From: Isoetes taiwanensis
Taxonomy: Eukaryota > Streptophyta > Lycopodiopsida > Isoetales > Isoetaceae
NCBI GenBank assembly: GCA_021234155.1
Contig: JAJEKV010000020.1
Span: 1,250,938-1,314,937, forward strand
Length of the DNA stretch: 64,000 nt
Direction of reading: 5' to 3'
Translations under genes and position numbers: made by a program
Shown here: one piece after another, positions 34,900 to 47,945 of the stretch
Layout: each line of letters opens with the position of its first letter
Position numbering within the stretch: the stretch's first letter is position 1
The notes under the pieces: model-generated
Told to the model about the DNA's origin: nothing
The model's input: the letters and a program-made list of their open reading frames with translations, nothing else
Databases searched by the model: none

Positions 34900-36215
34900 A
34901 ACTTCGTGGCCCGTATGGATGTGTCCCAAAGGCATAGTAGACGGAAACTCCAATTGCCAAATATTTGTATGTGGATGCTACTTCCACATTCTCGCCCTCG
35001 ATATCCAAGGAGGGATCCTCGGTACCGTCGTGAAGATGATATGAAAACCACCTTAGTCTTGGCCAAGTTGACGCCGCATATCGGGCGACAAAATGTGTCC
35101 AGGGGCATCGAGATGTCGTTGCATGTCTGCTGGTGTGTAAGCTAGGAGGTCCACATCATCAGCATATATTAATCGCTTGATGATCTGGTAGAGAAGGTGA
35201 GCCCCTCGCCCCCCATTATCGCCAAAGCCCGACTCTCCAATTGATCAATTTAAAGCCCAAACAATGTTGGGGAGAGAGGGCATCCCCAAGAACCCCAATA
35301 CTACTATCAAATGGTTGGCTTGTCGGCAAACCGACACGAGCATCTTTCATAAAGCACAGCCTGCACCGCATTCTACAAATCTCACGAACCCCCCCGTACC
35401 GCCGCAATCTTGCCCTTATAGTTTTCCCGAGGCACGGTGTCAAATGCCTTTGCAAAATCCACGGCAACAATATAGATCCCGACGGTTCTGCCGTCTTCAA
35501 CCGAGCTTCGCAATGTGAAGATGTGGTCAATGGTTGAGTGTCGGGGTCTGAATCCACCTGCACAGGTGAGGGCCCGTATCTCTCTTGCCTACCGCCCAGC
35601 CCGTCAAACTGCTGCTTTCGAGAATCCCAAAGAAGCAATTTTGCAAACACCGAACCCGACCATGATTGTTGGTAATTACCGGGTAGTCGCGGGGTCACAC
35701 CTTTATAGATGGGAACAACTCGCTATTCGGCCCACTTTGCATTGGGAAGCCTTCTGTAATGCCTTGTTGAACAAAGGCGGTCAACACTGGTATTATGGAT
35801 GGCCCCCACCCACTTAAGCAATTACGCCGCATGCCATCCGGTCGGGGGCTTTCCCATTGGCAAGACGTTTGTAAGCCTTGTTCCACGCCCCGAATCTGTG
35901 ATTTCCAGCCTTTGGGCCTTCTTGCGGGGGTATCTTTGCATGTGCACCACCGAGGGTCGATAGCTGTTGCAAGTATTGCCTCCATTGCTTTCGGGAGTGA
36001 TGTTCCACGGGCTGTCATCGCTTTCTAAGAACCCTTCGCCCGAAAGGTCCGGGTGACGCGTTCGGGGAGATAAAACATTTCCCTTTGATGTCTTTTGCAA
36101 TGTACCCGGCTTTCTTAGCTTTAAGGAAGACGCGGTATTGTCCGGCCGCATGTGGGCGAAAAGCGTCTCGTGACTTGGCGGAGCCCGGCGTTTGTGTTCC
36201 TTGCACTCGCATCAA
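34900..36215 (-). pseudogene. LINE ORF2: reverse transcriptase region
   Basis: Fragments in alternating frames read as LINE reverse transcriptase in the correct order: AKSRDAFRPH and YRVFLKAKKA (linker), YKRLANGKAPDRMACGVI, then GNYQQSWSGSVFAKLLL, then segments equivalent to the VDFKKAFDTVPR and polymerase core near 35500-35330, and finally AYTPADMQRHLDA (just after the YADD position) and VNLAKTKVVFISSS. In an intact LINE this enzyme performs target-primed reverse transcription. Here many indels prevent any full-length product. Confidence 0.75.
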
Positions 36216-36469
36216 ACCATTGATTACGTGGGAAGGTTGTATTCTGGAGGTCCGTCATGGCGGCTTATCCCAAAGCATATCTCCGCAGATCCTAAGCACA
36301 TCGGCCAGGGGTACATCACATTTGCTCTAGTGTAGGATATTGCAAAATTTCTGCGGGTCATCTATAAGCATCACGGGCATAAGCCCCGCGTATGTTCATA
36401 ATCCAATCGCAGTGAGGCATGTGAGGAGGAGTGGGCATCAGGGTTCGCACAACCCGCCAAACCAACTTC

Positions 36470-37450
36470 AAGTAAAGTGGTAAGTGGTCTCGAAATCGAT
36501 CTCTTCATCCCTATTAGTTGTTCCCACCTGGAAGTGCTTGACGACATGCATATCCCGCTTTCGAGGCACCAAAGACATAGTCCACCACACTAGATCCTCC
36601 CCCCTGGTTTTCCTGTCTACAAGTGCTCTTGCGGGTGGACCCCACCGTGCGGATCCATTCGCGATTACCGTGTCAAAGATACCACGTAGCAAAAGCAATT
36701 GTCTACCATAGCGTATGACCCCGACATTGTCATCGATGTCCGTGGCCAAAGGCTATTCTGCAGGACGCAAATTCTGCAATATATCATCGATCAAAGGGAT
36801 CAAATCTCATGGGTTGTTCTACCCGGTCGCGGCATTGAAGTCTCCAAGGAGTATTGACCTTTGCCCAACGCTTATCTTTGGCCAGATGTCATCATATAGA
36901 TCGACATAGGGGTCCAGCCTATCCACATCCGGAAAGGGTGTGATAGAAGTTGCTTTCTGCATGTGGAAAGTAGCGGTACTGCCACAAAGAGGGTCTCACT
37001 CTCTGCAGTTTTGCACACGCACCCACAAGTACCGGTTGTGCTTGTTCGTCTTGAACAAGGAAACTGACCGCCAAAGGCCGTTCGATAGTAGCAGTGCAAC
37101 TCCCCATGCCCCCGCTTTCTGTGGCAATCATTGAAGATTGAGTAGCTGCCGGTATCCCGGCAAGTCGGGTATCCTGTGTCCCGCATGCTCCCATGTTTCC
37201 ATAAGGAAGATCGGATCCATATCTGCGGCCAACGAGTTGAGACTATCTCTCTTACGCCATGGGAAGCCCGGCAATTCGTGAGACCATCGCGGAGGCACAA
37301 TTCCTATTTGTCGGCGGGGGGGCGGTTGGGGATTGATGGCATGGCGAAGGGGGATAAATGGCGTAAGTAGAGGCACCGAGATGTCGAAAGCAACGAAGGT
37401 GAAAACAACTTGAGCGAGGCGTCGGCCGTAAGCTTGCTGAAGAAGTGGCA
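36470..37450 (-). pseudogene. LINE ORF2: AP-type endonuclease region
   Basis: Frames shift several times, but the signature motifs appear in order: DPIFLMETWEHAGHRIPDLP (the motif around the catalytic Glu), a CVCKTAESETLFVAV segment, VGQRSILLGDFNAATG (the GDFN motif), RYGRQLLLLRGIFDTVIANG, and a VDYVLV-like segment near 36590-36560. The enzyme nicks target DNA in intact elements. The frameshifts make it non-functional. Confidence 0.75.
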
Positions 37451-37507
37451 TGGTCGAGAGCTCTTTGGAGGGTTAAAGGATTCGGGCAAAGCCCGGCATT
37501 TGGCTGG

Positions 37508-38190
<683 letters not shown>

Positions 38191-38199
38191 TTTGGCGGC

Positions 38200-39500
38200 G
38201 AAAATTTGCATCTTACCCGAATCAGCCCCTGCAGGCTCCCTCCTCATGCAAGAATGCTTTTAACTTTGGCCAACTTCGTGCTGCGGTCTTCTTTGTTGGG
38301 GAACAAGGTCGGTCTCGGTCAACATACAAAGGCGGTTTCCCTTGTTTGCCTACCTTGGCGTAGGATAGGCGCTTTCACTTGCGATCTCGCATCGTGAGCG
38401 TGACTGACTACGTGGGCGGTGCAAGGCTGGCGCCATGGCGTCTCGCCTAATAATATGTCGCGCACGGGGAATGTCATTCGAGCAAGAATCAACATTTGGG
38501 CCGGTTAATGAGGTCCTCCCCCGCCTCTTCTGTGGGGCCGCGTTACCACCACATTGTGGCTTCTCCTCGGCTCACGGAACTCTCTCGATTTTTGGGTCAA
38601 TCCCCGCCTTCGCCCAACGGGGAGTTGTTTGTTGTCGGCGAGCATAGGTCGTGGGCCTACGTTGGGGCGGGGTGGCATAGAGTGGCTTGGGGATGCAATA
38701 TGAGTGACGGTCCCCGTCGACACCTTGCGAACTCTTGGGCAGGTGGGGCTAGCCGTGGCAGGTATAGCGGTCTCTCCTTTCACGGCCCCGGAGCTTAGCT
38801 CCCGCGAAATTATTCTTTGCCTTTTCAATTCCGATGCAATCACTGCAATTGCTCATGAGCCTCTCGTTGAGGGCCCTTGCCTTGTTCAAAGGATGACTAC
38901 CCTCGGCTCCTCACCTTCGATCTCGAAATGCGAGCTATGCTCCGTGATTCTGCAAGCGAGAGTCCAGCATAGGCTTCATTCGCGAGGGCCACTTCTTGTG
39001 TCTCGACCTAGTTTGAAGGGCTCTCAATTGTGATTTGGCTCTCTTCAAAAGCGACCTGAACTTTTAAGCATCCACGATGCGACCTCCTCGGCCTCTGATT
39101 GAAGGCGGAGATGGTTGCCATTGTCTCTTGCTCAACACGTTGCTTTTCACGTGTCATGGTTTCAATGGCGGTGGACATGGAATCTATCGCGGGCTGCATG
39201 TCGACAAGACTCTTCTTGTCCTACGCCTTCCGTGCACTAAGCGAAGGCCATCTTCTAGGTCTTTGTATCGCGGGTCTCCATGCGAGGCTTCACGCCGTTT
39301 TTTGATGTAACCGCTTCTTGAGCAATTTGGGTGTGGAGGCCCGCATTTCCTCTCGCCAAGCAAGCAATTCGAGCTTTGTTGCCCTCTGCCATTGCTTGAA
39401 CCTGTTTCCGGTGCTCCTCAACCTACTTGGTTTGGTGGTGGTGAAGCCGGATCTGACTTTGCCGCTAGGCTAGAGTATCTGTCATAGGCTGTCGAGCTAT
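38200..39500 (-). pseudogene. LINE ORF1 region (coiled coil plus C-terminal domain), decayed
   Basis: Minus-strand segments in shifting frames form a typical LINE ORF1 order. Coiled-coil-like stretches come first (QVEEHRKQVQAMAEGNKARI near 39430-39370; AIDSMSTAIETMTREKQRVE at 39190-39130). Near the 3' side there is a basic C-terminal segment with TAARSWPKLKAFLHEEG at about 38290-38240. ORF1 proteins bind LINE RNA. Placement directly upstream of the endonuclease supports the call. Identity in the middle part (39000-38450) is unclear. Confidence 0.5.
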
Positions 39501-39807
39501 ATTTGTTGCCGCGAGACTTTGCCAGCGCTTCTCTTTTCAATGTGCACCTATCAATTTTGCCCGTGTCATCTGGTGCGATTGGGGATGGCATCTATGTACT
39601 CTCTCAATAGAAGTTTTCTTTGCCATATCTGGCGCTAGGTAGAGGGGACGTGCAGACCGCACCATCCACATGCATATCGTGGGGGTTGGATGAAGGGGCC
39701 TTGGGGCTCGTCCGGCTCTTCTATCACGGAGTTGCCATGAATAGGGTGTCACCCTACGGGGCGGCTTATGCGAAATCCTCCAAGCACTTTGATCACGCAC
39801 AACCTCG

Positions 39808-40225
39808 TCCCTTTACGACGGCGCCCGTCAAAGCTTCCACGTGTCGAAGCGGTAGCGGGCTTCCAAGTGCAAGAAGCAAGTCACGGGCTCTTTCACCTTC
39901 ATACACACAATGCGAAAGTGTTCAAGTGCATAAATCAAAAGCGCAGCCCTCAAGTTCAACCTCTGCCACCTTACGACACTTGTGCGAAATGAAACCTCTG
40001 TCCCTTCTGGGGCGGCTCGTCCAAAAGCTTCCACGTGTCGGGCGCGGTAGCGGGCTTCAAGTGCAAGAAGCAAGTCGCGTTCTTTCACCTTACGCATTAC
40101 ACATGCGAAAGTGTTCAAGTGCATAAATCAAAGCGCCAGCCTCAAGTTCAACCTCTCCTCCTTACGGACACTTATGCGAAAATGAAAATAAGCAATGGCT
40201 TTCCCTCTTACTGGCGCCCGCCCGC
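39808..40225 (-). promoter_or_regulatory. Tandem 5' monomers of the LINE (about 194 bp, 2 copies plus a partial)
   Basis: The block containing CTTCCACGTGTCG, AAGTGCAAGAAGCAAGTC and TGCGAAAGTGTTCAAGTGCA is present at 39808-40000 and again at 40000-40190. A third copy begins near 40199 and is cut off. On the minus strand these precede ORF1, the position of promoter monomers in some LINE families. Promoter activity is inferred. Confidence 0.6.
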
Positions 40226-40559
40226 AAGGCTTTTAGCATGTAAATGTTTTAATCCAAGGTGATTGGATGGTATCACACCCTTTGAATCCTGCCTTAAAAT
40301 CGGGTTGCAAAAACTGGCTGTTTTCTCCTCTCAGATCTTAAGCAAATATGGATAAACCATATGTCTTTAGAATCATCATAGAATAAGCATTCTAATGATA
40401 TGCATTGCTCCCAAAACAGAGCTGCAGATCAATAGATATGAAGAAAAGTATATAGTGCTGAAAAATAGAACAATGGAAACCCTAAATCCAGCACTGAAAA
40501 TCTGCTGTTTTCAGTCTGAAATCCTGTTCAAACATCAGCAACATAAAATATCTTTGAAA

Positions 40560-41200
40560 TAACTCTGAGAGAGCTCTCCAAAGATATAAATTTCGTCAGA
40601 AACCGAGTCACAGTGAAATAGATATGAACAAAAATGTAATATGAACCACAAAGCGGTGGTGCAGGCTGAAAATCTGTGTTTTTGCTATAGAAACACCATT
40701 CAAACACATGCAAATCACATATCTTCAGAAAGATCTCTGAGGGAGCTTTCCAACGCAATAAATTTCAGCTGAAACGGAGTTAAAATTCCCCAAATATGAT
40801 AAAAAAATATGTGGACAATACCATGAGCACTTCAGGGTTTTTTGTGCCCTCAATTTGCAGCCTGAAAATCTGAGTTTTTGCTGAGGAAATAGTATTAAAA
40901 ACACATAAGATTACATACCAATAGGAAGAAATCTGAGATGGCTTTCCAACGCAATAAATTTCAGCTGAAACAGAGTTCCTGATCTCCAGATATGATCAAA
41001 AGTGGGCAGCACCACCAACACTTCAGGGTTTTTTGGGGCCCCCAATTTGCAGCCCGGAAATCTGTGTTTCTGATGCAGAATAATTAGTGAAACATATACA
41101 AATCACATACCGACAGAAAGAGCTCTGAGATGGCTTTCCAACGCAACAAATTTCGGCTGAAACGGACTTCCAGATCTCCAGTTATGATTGAAAACGTGTG
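40560..41200. repeat. Tandem repeat, 173-195-bp unit, 4 copies
   Basis: The block GCTTTCCAACGCAATAAATT, CAGCTGAAACGGAGTT and CTCCAGATATGAT recurs at about 40573, 40746, 40941 and 41133. Each copy also has a GCAGCCTGAAAATCTG-like segment. Divergence between copies is moderate. No ORF. Confidence 0.8.
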
Positions 41201-42117
41201 ACCGGCTTAGAATAAAATATGTTGAGCCTAAGTTGCAGCCAAATTAATGCTATTTAATATTAGCTCATGCACATGGCTTTAGCAGAAGCAATGTGACCGA
41301 ATTAACACGTTGCATAGCATTGCAACATCCTCCTTATTTGCATATCATTATTCAATTGTCAATCACCTAACTTAGTAGCACTAATTTTGCAACCCATCTA
41401 TATACCTTAATGGTAAAAGCTAGTTAAGCAACGTGCGAAGGCAGACATTCAATTTTCCATACCTTTCCATGTATATGTACATAGCACATAATAAATATAG
41501 ATAGATGGATGTACCTCAAAGCACTAGACTATGATAGTGGACCTAACCTGCAACACATGAAGAATATAAAACACAGCAAGCACATACTGTATTGAGTTCC
41601 AATAGAGATTTATATTGATAAATAGTCTCCTTGTTTTTTGAAGCAAGAAATAAAATCAAACTAAGAAATAAAGATGAATAAGAATAAATGAATGACATTT
41701 TACTATGATCGATGCATTTTATCTATGTCTAAACTTAGTGCACGATTTTGCAAAGCTCTAACAATATCTCAAAGGACATGAAATAAAGAGAGAAATTTGA
41801 GAAAAGTGCATATTCAAATGCCAGTGCATACTAAACGTGCCTAAAAACTGTAGCCAATCTAAAAGCTTGATTAAATGTTCTTGTACATCTCTGCTCATCG
41901 ATGCTCCTCCTTATATTTTTCGATAGCTCTAAAGCCAAGAAAGCATCAAAAGCCTCATTTCTGGCCTAACAGAGAAGTAATAACCTAAGCAAGTTGATCA
42001 AAGATACAACCGATCTGATGTGCCAAAGCATATCACAATGTTTGCAGAAAATGTATGAGCATATCAAAATGCATGATGAAAGCACATTTTGTTAGCCCAT
42101 TGGGTGCATTGGTTAGA
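41201..42117. other. Non-coding, AT-rich
   Basis: No gene, RNA or clear repeat was recognised. Confidence 0.5.
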
Positions 42118-42860
42118 TAAAGATAAAGATAAGTTTTTATCGTCCACGAGAACCCTATCGGGTTATGGGACCCAAACAAAGAAAAGAGGGTGTGAGCCCC
42201 CTACAGACAAAGCCTAAACAAAGCACAACATGGAGACAAAGCCCCGTAACAAAACATGAAAGAAATAACAAAAAGAACTAACTAATACGGCACTATACAT
42301 ATCCCACCAAGGATTCTCGGGCCAATGGTCGCGAATGACAGTAGTGCCCCCTCAGACTACTTGCCCATTTGCTCGCATCCGGAGCCTCTCGGACTTTGCA
42401 CAACTCCCCCCGTCGCCTAGTCAACTGTACAGGGGAGAGATCCTCCTGAACAGAGAATCTAGTACTCTTCAAATGACTGTGGTCTTTGAAGCACATATAA
42501 TGTGATTGCGAGAGGTCTTTGAAGTGTCATGACTATATGACGAGGTCTATCGGTCTCACGGGCCCCAACTTCGCCGGGCTGTGGCAATACTAGGCTGCTG
42601 AATATGCATGATATCGGAAAAAAACTTTGCAGCCTGTTCAACATCCGAGCAAGAATGCTGTTTCAGGTAGCCCGCTATGCGCAAATTGAGGCCTCTATCT
42701 TGCTCGGGATCCTTTATCGGTGATGGAACACTCGCTCCCCATGCTTGTGAGAAGGTGCGTCATTAATACGAACACAGAGTTACCTGTACAAAGAAGTCAT
42801 TATAGTGTCCTTGCATGAGACCGGAGCTGTCTCCGCTTCGACATTTGTGCTCATATTATT
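42118..42860 (-). mobile_element. LINE fragment with ORF1 but no ORF2 before the 3' tail
   Basis: On minus, 42700-42290 reads in shifting frames as the C-terminal half of an L1-type ORF1 protein: SDVEQAAKFFSDIMHIQQPS, ARETDRPRHIVMTLQ, FSVQEDLSPVQLTRRRGEL and CKVREAPDASKWASSLRG. It is followed directly by a LINE 3' tail: TTTGGGTCCCATAACCC, the hairpin AACCC-GATA-GGGTT, GTGGACGATAAAAA and a short (TCTTTA)n tail ending at 42118. No endonuclease or reverse transcriptase lies between. It is either an internally deleted copy or an ORF1-only non-autonomous LINE. Confidence 0.6.
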
Positions 42861-44039
42861 TAGATCGGTCTCACGTGCATTACGGCCTGTTTAAAGATTC
42901 TTATTACGATATTGAGTTATTTTGGTAGAGGTTTGAGTCTCCGTATTTCATATTCCAAAATCTTAGACAAACTTGTATTTGATATTTCAAAATCATAGGC
43001 GCCCCCAATTATAAATTACCATAATTCGCCCAGAGGCCTCATCATACGATCTGGGTTATAGGATAGATGGATCCAACAATCGAGGTAGTCCAGGGCGCAC
43101 CTCGTTTAGAATATCTAGCATTATCACAGGGGGGCTTTTTTGTGGTTTTATACTTTTTTTTGCATGGTTTTACTATGATTCTGGGCCTGTATTCGTTCAT
43201 GCATACTATTTGGTATTTCTAGAGTGTCCCTTATCTGCACCGTCCATCTAGTCCATCTCAAATGATTGTACGGTTGTGGTTTAAGCTTTTTGCATGGATT
43301 ATCTTGATATGCATTCAAATTAGGCAAACGTACTTTGCTTCTGTCTTCTTCAAAATCTAGCAAGCGACCTATTGGTAGTGTGAGGGCGGGCGTGGTCTTT
43401 GGAGTTTCAACTAAAAATTTTAGAGGTAAGAAGTGTTGTTTTTCCGTCTCTTGATTTGATTGTCTTCACGTGGATTAAACCTGAAGAGCATGCCATTTTC
43501 CCTTAAGTAATCTATTCTATTGCAGCGGAGAATGCTTGCAACTGCACATCTGATGCATGCATGGAAAGCTGTAAAAGTGATGTTTTCTGAGCGAGTTAAA
43601 TTTGGAGTATATGCTTGCCAGACCCATCTTGGAACTGTGATGCATCACGAAGCTCAAAAGCCATGTTTCCCCGGACACGCCATGATCTCGATCACGGCAA
43701 AACACTTTTCTCGCTCCTTGCTTCAAAGCGTTTAGTTCCTCAAAATTCCTATGCTATTATTGTTCTCGATCGACAAACACATTCCACCGGGATCCTTTGT
43801 TGTCGGATCCCGAACCCATTCCACACAGCCCTAGTTTCAGTTTCCCTGTTTGCCCTAGTTCGCAGCTGATGCTATTATTGTGCCCATTTCACACAAGGAC
43901 AAATACCTATTGTTGTTAAATAAAATATCAAGTATAGCAAATATTAATGCTTGCATTCCTCTAACTGTGTGCAGGCGAAAATGAGGAGAATGGCACGCAA
44001 TAGCGGCCTTAACCCACCACGTGCGGCCGCAGGCGAGGA
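42861..44039. other. Non-coding with a possible 5' exon
   Basis: No firm gene. The + frame at 43565-43733 (KVMFSERVKFGVYACQTHLG) looks mildly coding but is not recognised. An acceptor-like TGTGCAG at 43969-43975 precedes a purine-rich stretch leading into the ORF at 44040, so an upstream exon of that gene may start there. Confidence 0.35.
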
Positions 44040-45483
44040 GTGATTCAAGGCGAAGGAATAACATATGAGATTAATCACCCCCCGCAAGAGGATGCCGTCG
44101 CGGCTCAAGAAGCCGAAATCAATGAGCATGTCGAGGTATTCTGTAATGCATTACATGTAGATAGAACTCTAAGACAGCAAGACCCTGGACCGTCTAGCCC
44201 TGTTAGAGATCCTAGCCCAGTGAGAAGATTAAGAAAAGGGAAGCAGACAATTGTTGAGAATTCTGATGATGATGAACTGATTAGCATACATACGTCCAGT
44301 CCAAGTGACACAGATAATTCTGAAACCAACAAGAAGAAATGGAAAAAAAGAAAAAAGAAAGGCCAAAGCAAGCGGGTTCGTAAAACAAAAGGGCCAGTTG
44401 GTGGTGATATTTCCATAACAATAGGCATTGGTGGCACAGATGTGGATCCTAAAATGATAGATAACATTTTAGAATTTTTCATGGACCATTGTTATGCAGG
44501 ACTAGTTGCAACAGGCGAGGATCAAACCTAGATCACTTGCACTTCCAAGGCACAAATTAAACTCAAAAGCGGTTAGATGAGGTGTTTGCGGCATTATTGA
44601 AAGCAACCATGAGATGGGACACTTCAAAGCCAAAGTAGAGCAAAAATAATGTGCGGAGGACACTTAAGGACACCAAGTTGCATTGCTTTGAAGGCATGTT
44701 GGGTTCTTGTATGAAAGATTTTGGTAAACCCCATTTCAGTGTTAGATTATGCATAATGTGTCATCTCTTTGAATTGATGAGAGGAAAAGAGAGATATGCA
44801 CTTTACGGAGCAGGAGAGATCAAAGATGAGATTTGTTTGGATCCCAAAACCTTCTTAAAAAGGTCCAAAGCATTTTGCAAATTATAGCATGCACAATCGT
44901 CAGCAAAAAGCCACCTCTAACATATGCAATTCTGAGAGATGATTAGAACAGGCAAATTTTATCTAAGTGCACAATGGGCTATACCTACAAATGGGCAGAA
45001 TCTAGACCAAAGAAGAGTTGAAACAGCATATGACTTGATGATGAATCCAGCCCAGGCTACTCGTGAGAAAGTTTCTTTAGTTTTATGGGGACCGCCACCA
45101 ACAAACACAGCACAGTCCTCAAGAAAGTCAACAATGACAATGAAGCAGAAATTATTATAGTCCCTGAGAGCCCATCGAGTGAAAACGAACCTCAATTAGT
45201 TCCTCCAAAGATCGACCCACGGCCACCACCTCCATATGGTGAAGACCCCATTGACGTGATTTCATTATGGCTAGTCGGATATATCAATGAAATGAGGTCA
45301 TCCATGCAGCAAATCCGAAACGCATTAAACTCCATTGAAGCCTTTATACATGATGCACATGTTCAGTTGGACGTTGATCAGCAAAGGCAGTTGCGTACTC
45401 AAATCAACAGGCTCCATGCTATTTGCAGACTATTCCTTAGACAAATCAACCAAGATGTCTCCCGCATTATAGGACACATTTGA
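44040..45483 (+). pseudogene. Unrecognised multi-segment gene (basic/acidic protein with C-terminal coiled coil)
   Basis: Three long open segments on + follow each other with frame changes. Segment 1 (44040-44531) has an acidic patch (ENSDDDELISIHTSSPSD), a strong basic tract (KKKWKKRKKKGQSKRVRKTK, a probable nuclear localisation signal) and DPKMIDNILEFFMDHCYAGL. Segment 2 (44570-45130) has LDEVFAALLKATMRW, RYALYGAGEIKDEICLDPKT and REKVSLVLWGPPPTN. Segment 3 (45085-45483) is Pro-rich (PPKIDPRPPPPYGEDP) and ends in a helical SSMQQIRNALNSIEAFIHDA stretch before a stop. I do not recognise the family. It may be a transposon-encoded protein or a lineage-specific gene. Stops between segments suggest decay, though unannotated introns could explain some. 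Confidence 0.4.
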
Positions 45484-46065
45484 TTTTAAGGTATACAAAC
45501 ACCATAATATATGTTTTGCATCACACATTGACATTCTATGTCATTTCTACACATTATTCAATAATATTGTAGTTCTAATGCTTTATAATTTTTTCTTTCA
45601 TATTTTAGCTTTTTTTTTAAAATTTACATTCTATTGCAATTATTTCCAACATTCAATTGTTACCCTAACATAAACCATTGCATTATTAAAAAACATATGA
45701 AAATCCCCCTAAGACCCCCTTTGGTTTGGGTGCATATTCACACGGGGGGTCACGTAGGGCAGCGAGAGCCCTTAAATTATATTATATACGTATGAAATTG
45801 ACACCATATAGTACATTAAGTGAAATCTTATAGTATTTCGCACACTTGCACATACCGTATACAAAAATTTGTACAAGGATACCCCACAAACGAGGAACGC
45901 TATCTACGGTCCACATCAAGGAATATAAGGCATATATGCCCATCCGAGGGCTCAATAACAGGTATAAGAGGTATAAACAATTATCTTGGTGATTTTCAAT
46001 TATATGCCTTTTGATTAGAATTTAGAATGTATTTGATTCGTGAAATACAATGATTTTTGCCTCTA
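45484..46065. other. Non-coding, AT-rich
   Basis: Nothing recognised between the preceding gene and the structured repeat. Confidence 0.5.
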
Positions 46066-46915
46066 TTAGGCATCGATGCGAGCCATCGGATCGGCATTCT
46101 GGAAAGGAACGAGCAGCTATATATGCATTAGTCATTCTTGTGGTTGGTTATCGGCGTCTTCTCACAGCAACGCCTCTTCCTTGCCCATTGCTTTCCTCCC
46201 TACCCGCCCTTTTATATAGTTTTGAGTTTGTTTCATGTTCATGTTTATTTCCTTTCGATACTACCTCCATTACCTCCACTCATTGGGTGTTGCTATGGTG
46301 ATTGTTGTCGTCTATTTTTTATATGTTTCTGTTCAATACTGGGTGATGCTTTTTTCCACCCGATGGTTGACGCAAATTATTTTCCACCCACTGGTTGATG
46401 CTATCTATATTTTTCCACCCATTGGGTGATGCTAGATGATTTCCACCTGTTGGTGATGCTATTTTTCTTTTTCTACCTCTCGGTGATATTTTCTATTTCT
46501 ATATATGTGTGTTTACGTTCCTAATGTCTAATGGGTGTTTTTGCTTTCTGGGGGCTATTTTCTTAGGGGGTGCTCAACTGCCATGGTTGTACCTATTTTA
46601 TTAACGTTTAATGGGTACTTTCTAAGCATTTCTCCTTTTTTCCAGGTTTCACATATTCCATGGCGTTGATGCGCGTTTTGGCTTGCTTCACCAATTTCCT
46701 ACCTTGCTCTTCAGGGCATCCCCGAGGTCGTTGGCGACCATTTGTCATTAGGGTTTTCCTTGAAAACCCGAAAGGGCAGGGTTTTTAATCCCGATGAGAA
46801 GTCCTCCCTCTTGCCTTTGCATATTTTCTTATTTCATTTATGGGGTAGCTAGACATTGTTCCTATGGCCAGCTCCCCATTCAAATTTTCCCACACATTGT
46901 ATGCTGCTGTTGTGA
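46066..46915 (+). mobile_element. Structured repeat family A, divergent copy
   Basis: It begins with CATCGATGCGAGCCATCGG and CATTCTGGAAAGGAACGAGC, matching the 5' end of the other family A copies. Near 46739-46800 it has AGGGTTTTCCTTGAAAACCC, GAAAGGGCAGGG and TTTTTAATCCCGATGAGAAG, the same central fold. It ends with a GGGTAGCTAGAC..ATTAATGACAAG stretch homologous to their 3' part. The middle holds several TTTTCCACCC..TTGGTGATGCT direct repeats not present in the other copies. Confidence 0.6.
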
Positions 46916-47945
46916 TTAATGACAAGCCTATCTATTAAACAAGTGATATCCATATTGCAGGTTACAGTAGGTTACTTTGAGCACGACTATTTGGCGGCAA
47001 AGGGAGATTCAAGAATGCATATGCTTTCTTCATTGTTTTGTCCATAAAGGTGTTCCCATTTTTTCATTCTATGTGATTTCAAGCAAGCCCCTAAATCAGA
47101 AGTTATTTTGGCCCTTAGGTAAACATTCAGACATGTGAAATTTTGTTACCTCATTTGTCATGATTTGCATACTCATGTATGTCCACATGTTTGTCGTGAA
47201 ACTTTTTCCGTTTACACTGGAAGATTCGAATGTCTGTGGGGATGTTTATTGTTGAAGCTTAAACTTTAACACTAGAGTGGTCAGGTAATGGACAAAAAAT
47301 AACCCATTTGCAATGTTCACTTTAAAATTCATATAAAATCAATAGTACAAAATCTATTCGAACACTTCCTAGGAGTTCATATATGGCAATCATGGTCCAT
47401 TAGAAACCTCAAAATTACTATTTTGAATGTACTATCACCTCTGCATGTTTACGTGCTAATTCTCTTCTCACCGTCTAACTCCACCAAACAGAGAATGCAA
47501 ATGCCAAAAATGCGATAACCTAACTCAACTACGCAATTCAACCCAACCCATTCCCCAAGCCTGCATTACTGCTAGTTTTGTTTTTTTTTTTTTTGAAGGA
47601 CGACAGATATCATTAAATCATGAAACAAGTACATGAAACTGAGGTATGTGGGGTGGATCATTTGATTGGTAAGATTCTATTGATATCATGCGTAGATGTA
47701 TGGATCCATTTAAATGGAAGAATGTCAACACACACTTACTGTCCGTTGGAACAAATTAACCATTCTACGTACAATGTATCACAGCATGCGAAAACTTGAA
47801 CTGCTCTTCAAACCTAGCCAAGAGCTTCGCTTCATGTGATCTGTGTTGTCGTGTTATACGTTATGGAAAATAAAAAAAAGGCAAAAGTTAATATTCTGCA
47901 CATGTTTCTAAAATACTTTTTCGATTGCGAAACAAAACTAATTAC
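46916..47945. other. Non-coding; probable L1 3' end at 47579
   Basis: A run of T at 47579-47595 followed by GAAGGACGACAGATATCATT resembles the polyadenylated 3' end of an L1 LINE on the minus strand, as at 50322. No coding body is visible. Otherwise nothing recognised. Confidence 0.4.
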
